Below, one piece after another: positions 7,447-14,654 of a DNA stretch of 16,234 nucleotides. The position numbers were made by a program, and so were the translations under genes. The notes under the pieces were generated by a model that was not told where the DNA came from, searched no databases, and saw nothing but the letters and a program-made list of their open reading frames with translations. Position 1 is the first letter of the stretch. Each line of letters opens with the position of its first letter. The stretch covers positions 1 through 16,234 of the forward strand of contig JAAZVO010000034.1 of the NCBI GenBank assembly GCA_018623405.1, in the 5' to 3' direction. This stretch comes from Crocinitomicaceae bacterium. GTDB lineage: Bacteria; Bacteroidota; Bacteroidia; Flavobacteriales_G; Salibacteraceae.

Positions 7447-8325
7447 TTATTTAAAATCTTTTTCTTTGTCTAAAATTTTAAGCAGATAATCTCCGTAGCC
7501 GCTCTTTTTTAAAGGCTCTGCCAATGCTTTTAATTGGGCTTTGTCAATAAAACCCATTCGGTAGGCTATTTCTTCGATACAGCTAATTTTTAATCCTTGG
7601 CGTTTTTCTAAAACCTCTACGTATTGACCAGCTTCCAAAAGTGAATCAATGGTACCGGTATCCAACCAAGCAGTTCCCCTATCTAAAATTTGAACCTTTA
7701 GCTTGCCTTGTTCTAGGTAAGCTTTGTTCACATCTGTAATCTCGTATTCGCCACGTGGGCTAGGTTTTAAGTTTTTGGCAATATTTACTACGGAGTTGTC
7801 GTAAAAATATAATCCCGGAACAGCAAAATTCGATTTTGGCTTTTCGGGTTTTTCTTCAATGCTAATTACATTTTTTTGCTTATCAAAGTCAACTACACCA
7901 TATCTTTCAGGGTCGTTTACATGGTAGGCAAAAACTACTCCTCCTTCAGGATCTACACACTCTCGAAGTGCTTTTGGTAGTTTAGAGCCATAGAATATAT
8001 TATCACCTAAAACCAATGCCACTTTATCATCACCAATAAATTCTTCGCCAATTACAAAAGCCTGTGCTAATCCGTTTGGAATTTCTTGTACAGCATATGT
8101 AAACTTAAGGCCAAGCTGCTTGCCTGTGCCCAATAAACGCTCGAAGTTTGGTAAATCATGAGGGGTTGAAATAATGAGTATTTCTTGAATACCCGCTAAC
8201 ATTAGTAACGATAGCGGATAATATATCATAGGTTTATCGTACACCGGCATCATTTGCTTACTCATAGCCAATGTAAGTGGATGTAATCTTGTGCCCGAGC
8301 CTCCTGCTAGAATAATTCCTTTCAT
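7447..8325 (-). CDS. rfbA: Glucose-1-phosphate thymidylyltransferase
   Basis: A 292-residue RmlA/RfbA enzyme that makes dTDP-glucose from glucose-1-phosphate and dTTP, the first step towards dTDP-L-rhamnose and related sugars. Motifs run in canonical order: LAGGSGTRLHPLT (residues 6-18), KQMMPVYDKPMIYYPLS, LGDNIFYG, FAYHVNDPERYGVV, EEKPEKPKSNFAVPGLYFYD, GEYEITDVN, and RGTAWLDTGT. Length and resemblance to E. coli RfbA are full, with no missing segment. Its ATG lies one base after the stop of the membrane-exporter gene, so translation is probably coupled to it. The usual partners rfbB, rfbC and rfbD are not in the window, so it is either a displaced member of the pathway or serves a local need for a dTDP-sugar. 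It acts in the cytoplasm. Confidence 0.97.
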   Translation of the reverse strand: MKGIILAGGSGTRLHPLTLAMSKQMMPVYDKPMIYYPLSLLMLAGIQEILIISTPHDLPNFERLLGTGKQLGLKFTYAVQEIPNGLAQAFVIGEEFIGDDKVALVLGDNIFYGSKLPKALRECVDPEGGVVFAYHVNDPERYGVVDFDKQKNVISIEEKPEKPKSNFAVPGLYFYDNSVVNIAKNLKPSPRGEYEITDVNKAYLEQGKLKVQILDRGTAWLDTGTIDSLLEAGQYVEVLEKRQGLKISCIEEIAYRMGFIDKAQLKALAEPLKKSGYGDYLLKILDKEKDFK

Positions 8326-8326
8326 G

Positions 8327-10726
8327 TTATTCTTGAATATTATGATTTCCTTTTTCTACTTCTAAAACTTGTAAGTCTATATCTTCTTCCTCATCATATA
8401 GATCCATCATAGGTTCATTAAACGCTTTGGTAAGAATTCTTTTTTCTAAAGTTAGCAATAATGAGGGTAAGAATATTAAGTTGGCCAACATGGCTACAAA
8501 AAGTGTGGCGGATACCAACACCCCTAGTGCTCTTGTTCCACCAAATTCACTTGAATCGAATACCGAAAACCCAAAAAATAAAATGATTGAGGTGTAAATC
8601 ATGCTAACTCCAGTTTCTCTTAAAGCTAACAATACCGCTTGCTTGATTTGTAATGTGCCTGACCTATATTCTTGCCTGAATTTAGCTAGGTAATGTATGG
8701 TATCATCAACAGAAATACCAAAGGCAATGCTAAAAACCAAAATGGTAGAAGGTTTTATATTAATATCAAAGAAGCCCATCATTCCGGCAGTTAGGGCAAG
8801 CGGAAACAGGTTAGTAGCTATTGAGATTAAAATCATCCGTACTGAGGTGAATAATAGGGCCATGATTAAACCCACTAAAACAATTGCAATTGCAAGGCTA
8901 ACAAACAAATTTTCTACTAGGTATGTGGTGCCTTTAAGGTAAACAATACTTTGCCCGGTAATGCCATAATCGTATTTATCTTCAGGGAATATAGAATCAA
9001 TTTTTGGATTTAAATCGGCTAAGAGCTTTTCCATTTCATTGGTACCCACATCGGCCATTTGAACGTTAATTCTAGCATACCTAAAAGAGCTATCCAAAAA
9101 TGTTCTTAGAAAGTTTGTATCGCCATTAGCGTTGTCTATATAAGGTTTAAAAAAGGCTTTTTCTCTAGAGTTTATCAAGTCATACTTTTTCGAATTACCT
9201 CCATAAAATGCCTGTTTGGTGAACTTTATTCCATCAACAATAGATATGGGTTTCGAAAACTCAGGATAAGCTTCAATTTTTTCTTGAAGTTTCTCCATTC
9301 TTTTTAGTGTAGAAAATTTTAATGCTTCTTTTGGTTTTTGAGCATCTATTGTAATTAACAAAGGCATTACCCCTGCAAAGTTTTCTTCAAAAAATTTCAA
9401 GTCGCTCCTTACGGGGTGGTTTTTGGGAAGGTCATCCACCAAGTTACCGGTTACCTTCATTCTTAAAATTCCAATAATTGAAATAACTGTTAAAATACCA
9501 ACCACCCAATAAACTTTAGTGCGATGAAAGCTAACTATGGTTACCAATTTCTCCGCAAAAACATTCATCCAGCCATAGTTTAAATGCTGGGTGTGTTTGT
9601 GCTTGGGTGCAGGTAAATAGGAATAAATTATTGGTATAAAAAGCAATGAAAAAGTAAAAATATAGATGATACTGAGGGTAGCTAAAATTCCAAACTCCAC
9701 CAATACACTGCTTGCGGTAAAGGCAAAAGTTAAAAAGCCAATAGCAGTGGTAGCATTTGTAAGTAAAGTAGCTTTTCCTATTTTGATTATAACCCTATTT
9801 AAGGCCTTTACCTTATTACTATGTAATCTTATTTCACTATGGTACTTATTGATTAGAAAAATACAATTAGGAATTCCAATTACAATTATCAGCGGAGGAA
9901 TAATGCTTGTTAAAATAGTAATTTGATAACCCAAAAGTGCCATTGAGCCTAATGACCAAATAACGCCAAATAGCACTACTGTCATCGAAATAAATATGGG
10001 TTTAAAAGACCTAAAAAAGAAGTACAGTATTAAGATAGTTACCAATAAAGCAAGCAACACAAACATTTTTAACTCTCCTTTTATGAGTTGAGTCATTACC
10101 GTTCTTATGTAAGGCAAGCCCGAATAGTGCATAATTAACTCCTGCTCATTGGCAAATTCTTCGGTTTTGGTTAAAATTTCATCAATTACCTCCATGCGCC
10201 CATCTGAGTTGAAGATGGGTTTATTCAGAGAAATGGCTATTAAAGAAACATTGGTTTTTGTATTGAATAAAACACCTTCGTAAAATGGCAACCCTTGAAT
10301 TTCGTCTCTAACTTTATTGAGTTCCTCTTGTGTAGTAACAGGTTGGGTAATAACAGGTTTTAGCTCAAACTTTTTGATGTCGTTGTTTTTTACAAGCGTG
10401 TAAACACTTGATGCAGAAACAATTGTATCAACCCCGTGAATGTTTTTAAGGTCTTTATTTAGTTGATACCAAGCATTAAAAAGCGGTACACTTCCAAAAA
10501 TATCGTGTTTAACTCCGGCAATTATCACTACGCTTTCTTCCCCAAACCTATTCCTAAACTCTTTGTATTCAACAATGGTGCTGTCGTAGTCAGGAAGCAT
10601 CTTTGGTAAGCCATAAGACATTTCCACTTTAGTAGCTTGAAAAGCCATAAAAATGGTAAAAAGGCCAACGGCTGAAAGAATAAAAACCTTTTGGCGTAGA
10701 ATAAAATTGGAAATCCAGCTCCACAT
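8327..10726 (-). CDS. MMPL/RND-superfamily membrane exporter
   Basis: A 799-residue inner-membrane protein with the duplicated RND plan. Each half has one membrane helix, a large periplasmic domain, then five clustered helices, about 12 in total. The first helix is about residues 14-30. The first bundle contains GIPNCIFLINKYHSE, and the second contains the matching FGISVDDTIHYLAKF near 669-683, whose paired Asp residues resemble proton-relay residues of RND proteins. The tail is acidic and cytoplasmic (DLYDEEEDIDLQ). It belongs to the predicted-exporter branch that includes MmpL and HpnN-type lipid carriers rather than tripartite drug pumps, and no membrane-fusion protein or outer-membrane channel gene is adjacent. 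A TTG at 10738 would add four residues. I chose ATG at 10726 because the near-consensus -7 box then lies 18 bases away. It heads the unit with rfbA and the isoprenyl synthase, so a lipid or isoprenoid cargo is a guess. Confidence 0.9.
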   Translation of the reverse strand: MWSWISNFILRQKVFILSAVGLFTIFMAFQATKVEMSYGLPKMLPDYDSTIVEYKEFRNRFGEESVVIIAGVKHDIFGSVPLFNAWYQLNKDLKNIHGVDTIVSASSVYTLVKNNDIKKFELKPVITQPVTTQEELNKVRDEIQGLPFYEGVLFNTKTNVSLIAISLNKPIFNSDGRMEVIDEILTKTEEFANEQELIMHYSGLPYIRTVMTQLIKGELKMFVLLALLVTILILYFFFRSFKPIFISMTVVLFGVIWSLGSMALLGYQITILTSIIPPLIIVIGIPNCIFLINKYHSEIRLHSNKVKALNRVIIKIGKATLLTNATTAIGFLTFAFTASSVLVEFGILATLSIIYIFTFSLLFIPIIYSYLPAPKHKHTQHLNYGWMNVFAEKLVTIVSFHRTKVYWVVGILTVISIIGILRMKVTGNLVDDLPKNHPVRSDLKFFEENFAGVMPLLITIDAQKPKEALKFSTLKRMEKLQEKIEAYPEFSKPISIVDGIKFTKQAFYGGNSKKYDLINSREKAFFKPYIDNANGDTNFLRTFLDSSFRYARINVQMADVGTNEMEKLLADLNPKIDSIFPEDKYDYGITGQSIVYLKGTTYLVENLFVSLAIAIVLVGLIMALLFTSVRMILISIATNLFPLALTAGMMGFFDINIKPSTILVFSIAFGISVDDTIHYLAKFRQEYRSGTLQIKQAVLLALRETGVSMIYTSIILFFGFSVFDSSEFGGTRALGVLVSATLFVAMLANLIFLPSLLLTLEKRILTKAFNEPMMDLYDEEEDIDLQVLEVEKGNHNIQE

Positions 10727-10744
10727 AGGGTGATGCAAATATGA

Positions 10745-10752
10745 TAAACCTA
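10745..10752 (-). promoter_or_regulatory. Weak candidate -7 box (TAGGTTTA) for the exporter gene
   Basis: The minus strand reads TAGGTTTA, one mismatch from TAnnTTTG, 18 bases before the chosen ATG at 10726. It lies in the divergent space between the exporter and the plus-strand operon at 10825. No exact TAnnTTTG was found in this space on either strand. On the plus strand the best look-alike (TACTTTTA at 10810-10817) is only seven bases from the ATG at 10825, too close to the start for a normal leader. Confidence 0.22.
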
Positions 10753-10824
10753 AAATGATTGACCTACCTCCGTATGATAATTGGTTACTGTTTTACTTAA
10801 ATTAGATTATACTTTTATGGCTTT

Positions 10825-12405
10825 ATGCGTAAATCAATACCCATATTGTTTTTAATAATTCTAGCTGTAAAACTTTATGGCAAAAGAGTTATTGAGAGGC
10901 CAACACCCGAATTAAAAAGAATTTACCATGTAAAAAATGAAGCCCCTGAAATTAAACACGGAGCTTTCGAAGAGTACTTTGAATTAAAACTATTAGTAAA
11001 GGGCAACTACCAACAAAACCAAAAGGATGGAAAATGGGAAAGGTATTATTACTCAGGAAAAATTCAAATTGAAGCTAATTACAAAAACGGGAAGAAAGAT
11101 GGGAAATGGGTCTATTATTTTCCAAATGGGAGTATAAAAGCCATTATTTATTTTAACAATGGCTTAAAGGTTGGCACATGGGAGAGTTTTTCAGTTGACG
11201 GAAAAAAGCAAGCCATACTAAATTATAAGTCAGATACTTTATTTGGAGAGCAAGTGCTTTACCACCCAAATGGTGAAATAGCAGAATACAAAGAAATTGT
11301 AATTGAGGAAGGTAAAAAAATCATCAAAGTATCTAAATACTACGATAATGGAAAGCTTTTCGAGCGCTATGCTTTGCATAATAATCAAATTCAGGGCACC
11401 TTTAAAAAGTATCATCCCTCAGGAATTATTTGGGAGGATTTTGAATATTCAAACAACTCACTACTTGAAGTAAAAGAAATGAAAACGCCAACAGGCAAGC
11501 CTTTTTTTAAGGGCAATTTTAGAGAGGGAGGCGGAGAGTTAAGGCGTTATCACGGCAACGGAAAACTATATGCAATAGAACAATTTAAGAACAACCAAAA
11601 ATTTGGAAAGGCTCAATATTTTGATGATGATGTTTTGAGAATAGAAGGGTTTTATTACAACAATAAACCCATGGGCACTTGGAAATACTACAGTATTTAC
11701 GGAAAGCTAATTGAAGAGCGCAACTTTTTTGGCTCTAAGGATTATCATTATTTAACTGAATATGGAGTTAGCGGAAAAGAAAGGTTTGAAGGCGAGGTAC
11801 TTTTTGGTACTAAATCAGGTACTTGGAAGGCATATAATTTTTATGGAGACTTGCTATACACTACAGATTTTAAGTTTGGTTATGAGCATGGCTCTTTTGA
11901 GCGATATGACGGTAGCTTGCTATTAGAAAACGGGGGATTTTTTTATGGTGAAAAGGTGGGCAGGTGGAAAACCTACAACAAATCGCAAAAAGTAGTTTTT
12001 GAAGAGGTGTTTAACAAGTCTGTATCATTTGATACTACAACTATTTCTAGAAAAACAGTTGCAGAAAAATTTCCTCCTGATGCCCCTTACAAGTTCGAAA
12101 AAATTAAAACACCTATTAAGTTTCCCGGAACAACAATTATTGAAGACCAATACCTTACCAATCAAATAAAAACCCCAGAAGAAGCTTTAAGGGTAGGTGT
12201 GCAAGGAACAGTAATTTGTTACCTTGAAATTGATGAGTTTGGGGAGGTTGTTAATTCAAAAATTCAAAGGGGCATAGGATTTGGTTGCGATGAGGAGGTT
12301 AAACGAGTATTACATTTGTTACCAAACTATGAGCCGGGATATTTACATGGAATACCTCAAAAAATTATTGAAATTAAGCAGTTTACTTTTGGTAACGGCT
12401 CTTAG
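10825..12405 (+). CDS. Secreted MORN-repeat (YwqK-like) protein with TonB C-terminal domain
   Basis: A 526-residue exported protein. Residues 3-18 are hydrophobic, with a likely cleavage near LYG/KR. Residues about 45-390 are a run of roughly a dozen degenerate MORN-type repeats of the kind annotated as YwqK antitoxin repeats. Clear units are KDGKWERYYYSGK (67-79), KDGKWVYYFPNG (91-102), KVGTWESF (115-122), PMGTWKYYSIYGK (282-294), KSGTWKAYNFYGD (330-342) and KVGRWKTY (377-384). Residues about 430-523 match the TonB C-terminal domain: TPEEALRVGVQGTVICYLEID, then GIGFGCDEEVKRVLHLLP and an NYEPG turn. It lacks the proline-rich linker of true TonB, so energy transduction by a classical TonB route is doubtful. 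A periplasmic or surface scaffold is more likely, though this is inference. First gene of a four-gene operon; its last 59 bases also encode the signal peptide of the next gene. Confidence 0.88.
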   Translation: MRKSIPILFLIILAVKLYGKRVIERPTPELKRIYHVKNEAPEIKHGAFEEYFELKLLVKGNYQQNQKDGKWERYYYSGKIQIEANYKNGKKDGKWVYYFPNGSIKAIIYFNNGLKVGTWESFSVDGKKQAILNYKSDTLFGEQVLYHPNGEIAEYKEIVIEEGKKIIKVSKYYDNGKLFERYALHNNQIQGTFKKYHPSGIIWEDFEYSNNSLLEVKEMKTPTGKPFFKGNFREGGGELRRYHGNGKLYAIEQFKNNQKFGKAQYFDDDVLRIEGFYYNNKPMGTWKYYSIYGKLIEERNFFGSKDYHYLTEYGVSGKERFEGEVLFGTKSGTWKAYNFYGDLLYTTDFKFGYEHGSFERYDGSLLLENGGFFYGEKVGRWKTYNKSQKVVFEEVFNKSVSFDTTTISRKTVAEKFPPDAPYKFEKIKTPIKFPGTTIIEDQYLTNQIKTPEEALRVGVQGTVICYLEIDEFGEVVNSKIQRGIGFGCDEEVKRVLHLLPNYEPGYLHGIPQKIIEIKQFTFGNGS

Positions 12406-13540
12406 CCTGGCCATACAGCCTTTAATTACAAGCTGTTCTGCATCAAAAGCATTTGATCAAGGTAACCATGATCTTGCTATAGACCGTGCAATAAAAAAAT
12501 TAGAAAAGCAGCCCAATCATTTTAAATCGCAAGAGGTTTTAAACTTAGCGTATAATAAAATGACTGAGAAATACCTCCCTAAAATTGAACAGAATAAACA
12601 AAAGAATACTGCTGCAAGTTGGGAAACTGTTTTTCTATCCTACAAGGAGTTAAATAAAATTCAAAAAGATGTAAAAGGCTTGCAGTCTTTCGAGCGGTTA
12701 ATTGAACATAAAAATTACGATAGCGAAATTAAAGAGGCTCAAAATATGGCAGCCAAGTTATATTATCAAGAGGCAGAAGAGTTAATTTTAAAAGACTCTA
12801 CACAAGAGGGTTATCAAAAAGCTTACGACAAGTTTTTAAAAGTCAATAATATTTCGCCCGGTTACAATGATGTTAGAGACCGCATAATTGAGGCAAAAGA
12901 TAAGGGTACTTACCATGTTTTAATTAGAATACAAAACCCAAATAATTTAGCGCTTCCACCCAACTACCAAAAAGAGATTTTAAGCTTTAAGCCCGAAAGG
13001 TTAAATAAAGATTGGGTTGAGTTTCATGGCTTATATGATTTAGATAGGTTTTTTGATTATACCGTTGAGGTTGTTTTAGAGTCTTTTTCGGTGAGTAGAG
13101 ACAATCAAAAAAATAAAAAGTACACCGTTGAAAAAGAAGTTTTAGTGAAAATGGAAATTGTAAAGGATGATAAAGGAAATGTAGTAAAGAACGCTAAAGG
13201 AAATGTAAAAAAGAAGGCTATTTACGACACTAAAAAAGCTACTGTTTTTGAAACCACTAGAGAAAAAGATGCTGAGATAATAGCCAAACTTGTTTTCATT
13301 GATAACTTCACCATGAACTCCTTTAAAACAATCGATTTAAAAGGTGATTACCATTGGTCTAGCGAAACTGCTAACTTTAAAGGTTCTGAAGCCGCATTAT
13401 CTGATGATGTAGTTAAACTCGCCAAACAAAAACTAAGACCTTTTCCTAGTTATGAGAGCATGTTAAATGCAGCTTGTAATGATCTTAGGTCAGCTTATGT
13501 TTTTAGGCTTGCCTTAAACCGATCTGAATTTGATAGGTAA
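12347..13540 (+). CDS. TPR-like outer-membrane lipoprotein, first paralogue
   Basis: A 397-residue predicted lipoprotein of no named family. Residues 1-29 form a signal peptide ending in the lipobox ITSC, with the lipidated cysteine at 30 followed by Ser, which suggests transfer to the outer membrane. Residues 35-185 are helical with TPR-like spacing (FDQGNHDLAIDRAIKKLEKQP, and QKAYDKFLKVNNISPGYNDV). Residues 190-350 look beta-rich and include IQNPNNLALPPNY, DWVEFHGLYD and LVFIDNFTMNSF. Residues 274-291 hold a short KGNV repeat. The frame stays open back to an ATG at 12281, but that start gives a polar N-terminus. ATG at 12347 gives a clean lipoprotein signal, and a TTG at 12368 is a less likely alternative. 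It overlaps the preceding gene by 59 bases, and its TAA shares one base with the ATG of the next gene, which is its paralogue. Confidence 0.85.
   Translation: MEYLKKLLKLSSLLLVTALSLAIQPLITSCSASKAFDQGNHDLAIDRAIKKLEKQPNHFKSQEVLNLAYNKMTEKYLPKIEQNKQKNTAASWETVFLSYKELNKIQKDVKGLQSFERLIEHKNYDSEIKEAQNMAAKLYYQEAEELILKDSTQEGYQKAYDKFLKVNNISPGYNDVRDRIIEAKDKGTYHVLIRIQNPNNLALPPNYQKEILSFKPERLNKDWVEFHGLYDLDRFFDYTVEVVLESFSVSRDNQKNKKYTVEKEVLVKMEIVKDDKGNVVKNAKGNVKKKAIYDTKKATVFETTREKDAEIIAKLVFIDNFTMNSFKTIDLKGDYHWSSETANFKGSEAALSDDVVKLAKQKLRPFPSYESMLNAACNDLRSAYVFRLALNRSEFDR
13171..13207 (+). repeat. Two-copy 13-base direct repeat inside the first lipoprotein gene
   Basis: The sequence taaaggaaatgta occurs at 13171-13183 and again at 13195-13207, a period of 24 bases. 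It encodes the protein motif KGNVVKNA followed by KGNVKKKA. The segment lies in a stretch absent from the downstream paralogue. It is in frame and looks like a local coding duplication, not a mobile or CRISPR repeat. Confidence 0.8.
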
Positions 13541-14652
13541 TGAAGGGTAAAATAAATTTACTTTTTGTTTTTACCCTAATTATTTCATGTTGCTCCATTA
13601 AAAAACTAGTAGAGTTGGAGCAGTATAATTACGCCATTGATAGAGCAGTAGGAAAGCTGAATAGAAAACCAAATGATTTTGAAACCTATGACCTTTTACA
13701 AAAGTCATATGCTGCTTTAGAAGCAGAAAAACTTGAGAATATTGAGAGAAGTTTAAATAAAACTAACCCTAATTGGGAAGATGTTTTTAAAAACTATAAG
13801 GACCTTCAATCAATACAACAAAAGGTTAATCAATTAAAGTTTCACCAATCAAAAATTGAATTTCAAAGTATTGACAAAGATTTTGAGTCGACTAAACAAG
13901 TAGCAGCGCAAAATAAATTTAACGAGGCAACCTTCATCCTTAAAAGTGCATCAACTAAAGAACAATATCAAAAGGCCTACTATTTACTTAAAGAAGTAAA
14001 AGAACTTAACCCCAATAAAGAAGAGATTGATATTTTAATCTACTCATGTAAAAACGCAGGAACAACTAAAGTGGTTTTTAACTTTAATAACCCAAATAGG
14101 TATGAGTTTCCCGATTCGTTTTATGACCAATTAAAAGCAATAAACCTTTCTGATTTTAATGATGATTGGATAACATTTTACCCTGCCTATTTACCAAGTA
14201 AAAAGTATGATTACACTTTAAATGTAACGTTTAATAAATTCAATATTCAAAATAAAGAGACTGTGATTTTTTCTTATAATGATCGCAAAACCATCATTGA
14301 AAATGAAGACCGAAAAGAAGTTACAGCAAAGGTTGAAAGAACAAAAAAGTACCACTCTATTTACATAAAAGGTGAATTACAACTTATTGATAACCTTGCG
14401 ATGAATACATTTGAAATGTACCCACTGCAGGCGTTTTATAATTGGCAAAATGAGGGCGCTAAATACACCGGAGATAAAAGAGCATTATCTCCAAAATCTT
14501 TGGATTTGCTATATGTGCCCTATGATGAAGCTGCTCAATACAAAAGTGCTTTTGTTGCATCGGCAAAAGATATTACTGAAGATGTTAAACTCTATTTGTT
14601 TTATGTTGGGCATAAGCTAGAAAACAAACCAAAACCAAATTTATTTGAATAA
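13540..14652 (+). CDS. TPR-like outer-membrane lipoprotein, second paralogue
   Basis: A 370-residue predicted lipoprotein clearly related to the gene just before it. The signal peptide is short, with a lipobox around IISC (Cys17, with Cys18 as an alternative). Shared landmarks occur in the same order: NYAIDRAVGKLNRKPNDF (30-47) against HDLAIDRAIKKLEKQPNHF; YQKAYYLLKEVKELNP; NNPNRYEFPDSFYDQL; DDWITFYPAY; KKYDYTLNV; and LQLIDNLAMNTFEMYPL. It lacks about 30 residues corresponding to the KGNV-rich segment of the first copy, and the two C-termini differ. No catalytic motif is visible, so a structural or binding role at the outer membrane is the reasonable reading. Its ATG overlaps the preceding TAA by one base, and the radical SAM gene starts two bases after its stop. 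Confidence 0.88.
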   Translation: MKGKINLLFVFTLIISCCSIKKLVELEQYNYAIDRAVGKLNRKPNDFETYDLLQKSYAALEAEKLENIERSLNKTNPNWEDVFKNYKDLQSIQQKVNQLKFHQSKIEFQSIDKDFESTKQVAAQNKFNEATFILKSASTKEQYQKAYYLLKEVKELNPNKEEIDILIYSCKNAGTTKVVFNFNNPNRYEFPDSFYDQLKAINLSDFNDDWITFYPAYLPSKKYDYTLNVTFNKFNIQNKETVIFSYNDRKTIIENEDRKEVTAKVERTKKYHSIYIKGELQLIDNLAMNTFEMYPLQAFYNWQNEGAKYTGDKRALSPKSLDLLYVPYDEAAQYKSAFVASAKDITEDVKLYLFYVGHKLENKPKPNLFE

Positions 14653-14654
14653 AA

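Noticed and set aside
10727..10738. TTG start adding four residues to the membrane exporter
   Set aside because: An in-frame ATG follows at 10726, and the candidate -7 box would be only six bases from the TTG.
12281..12346. Upstream ATG (12281) as start of the first lipoprotein
   Set aside because: It would add 22 polar residues before the signal peptide and lengthen the overlap to 125 bases. The ATG at 12347 gives a normal lipoprotein signal.
10825..12405. Toxin-antitoxin system suggested by the YwqK-antitoxin repeat name
   Set aside because: The repeats are MORN-like and widespread in secreted Bacteroidota proteins. The protein has an export signal and a TonB C-terminal domain, and no toxin gene is adjacent.
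13171..13207. Short direct repeat as a CRISPR or mobile-element signature
   Set aside because: Only two 13-base copies, inside an open frame and keeping that frame. No array and no transposase.
14411..14620. 69-codon plus-strand frame inside the second lipoprotein gene, considered as a possible radical SAM precursor peptide
   Set aside because: It lies entirely within the conserved coding region of the paralogue in another frame and has no precursor-like leader or core motif.
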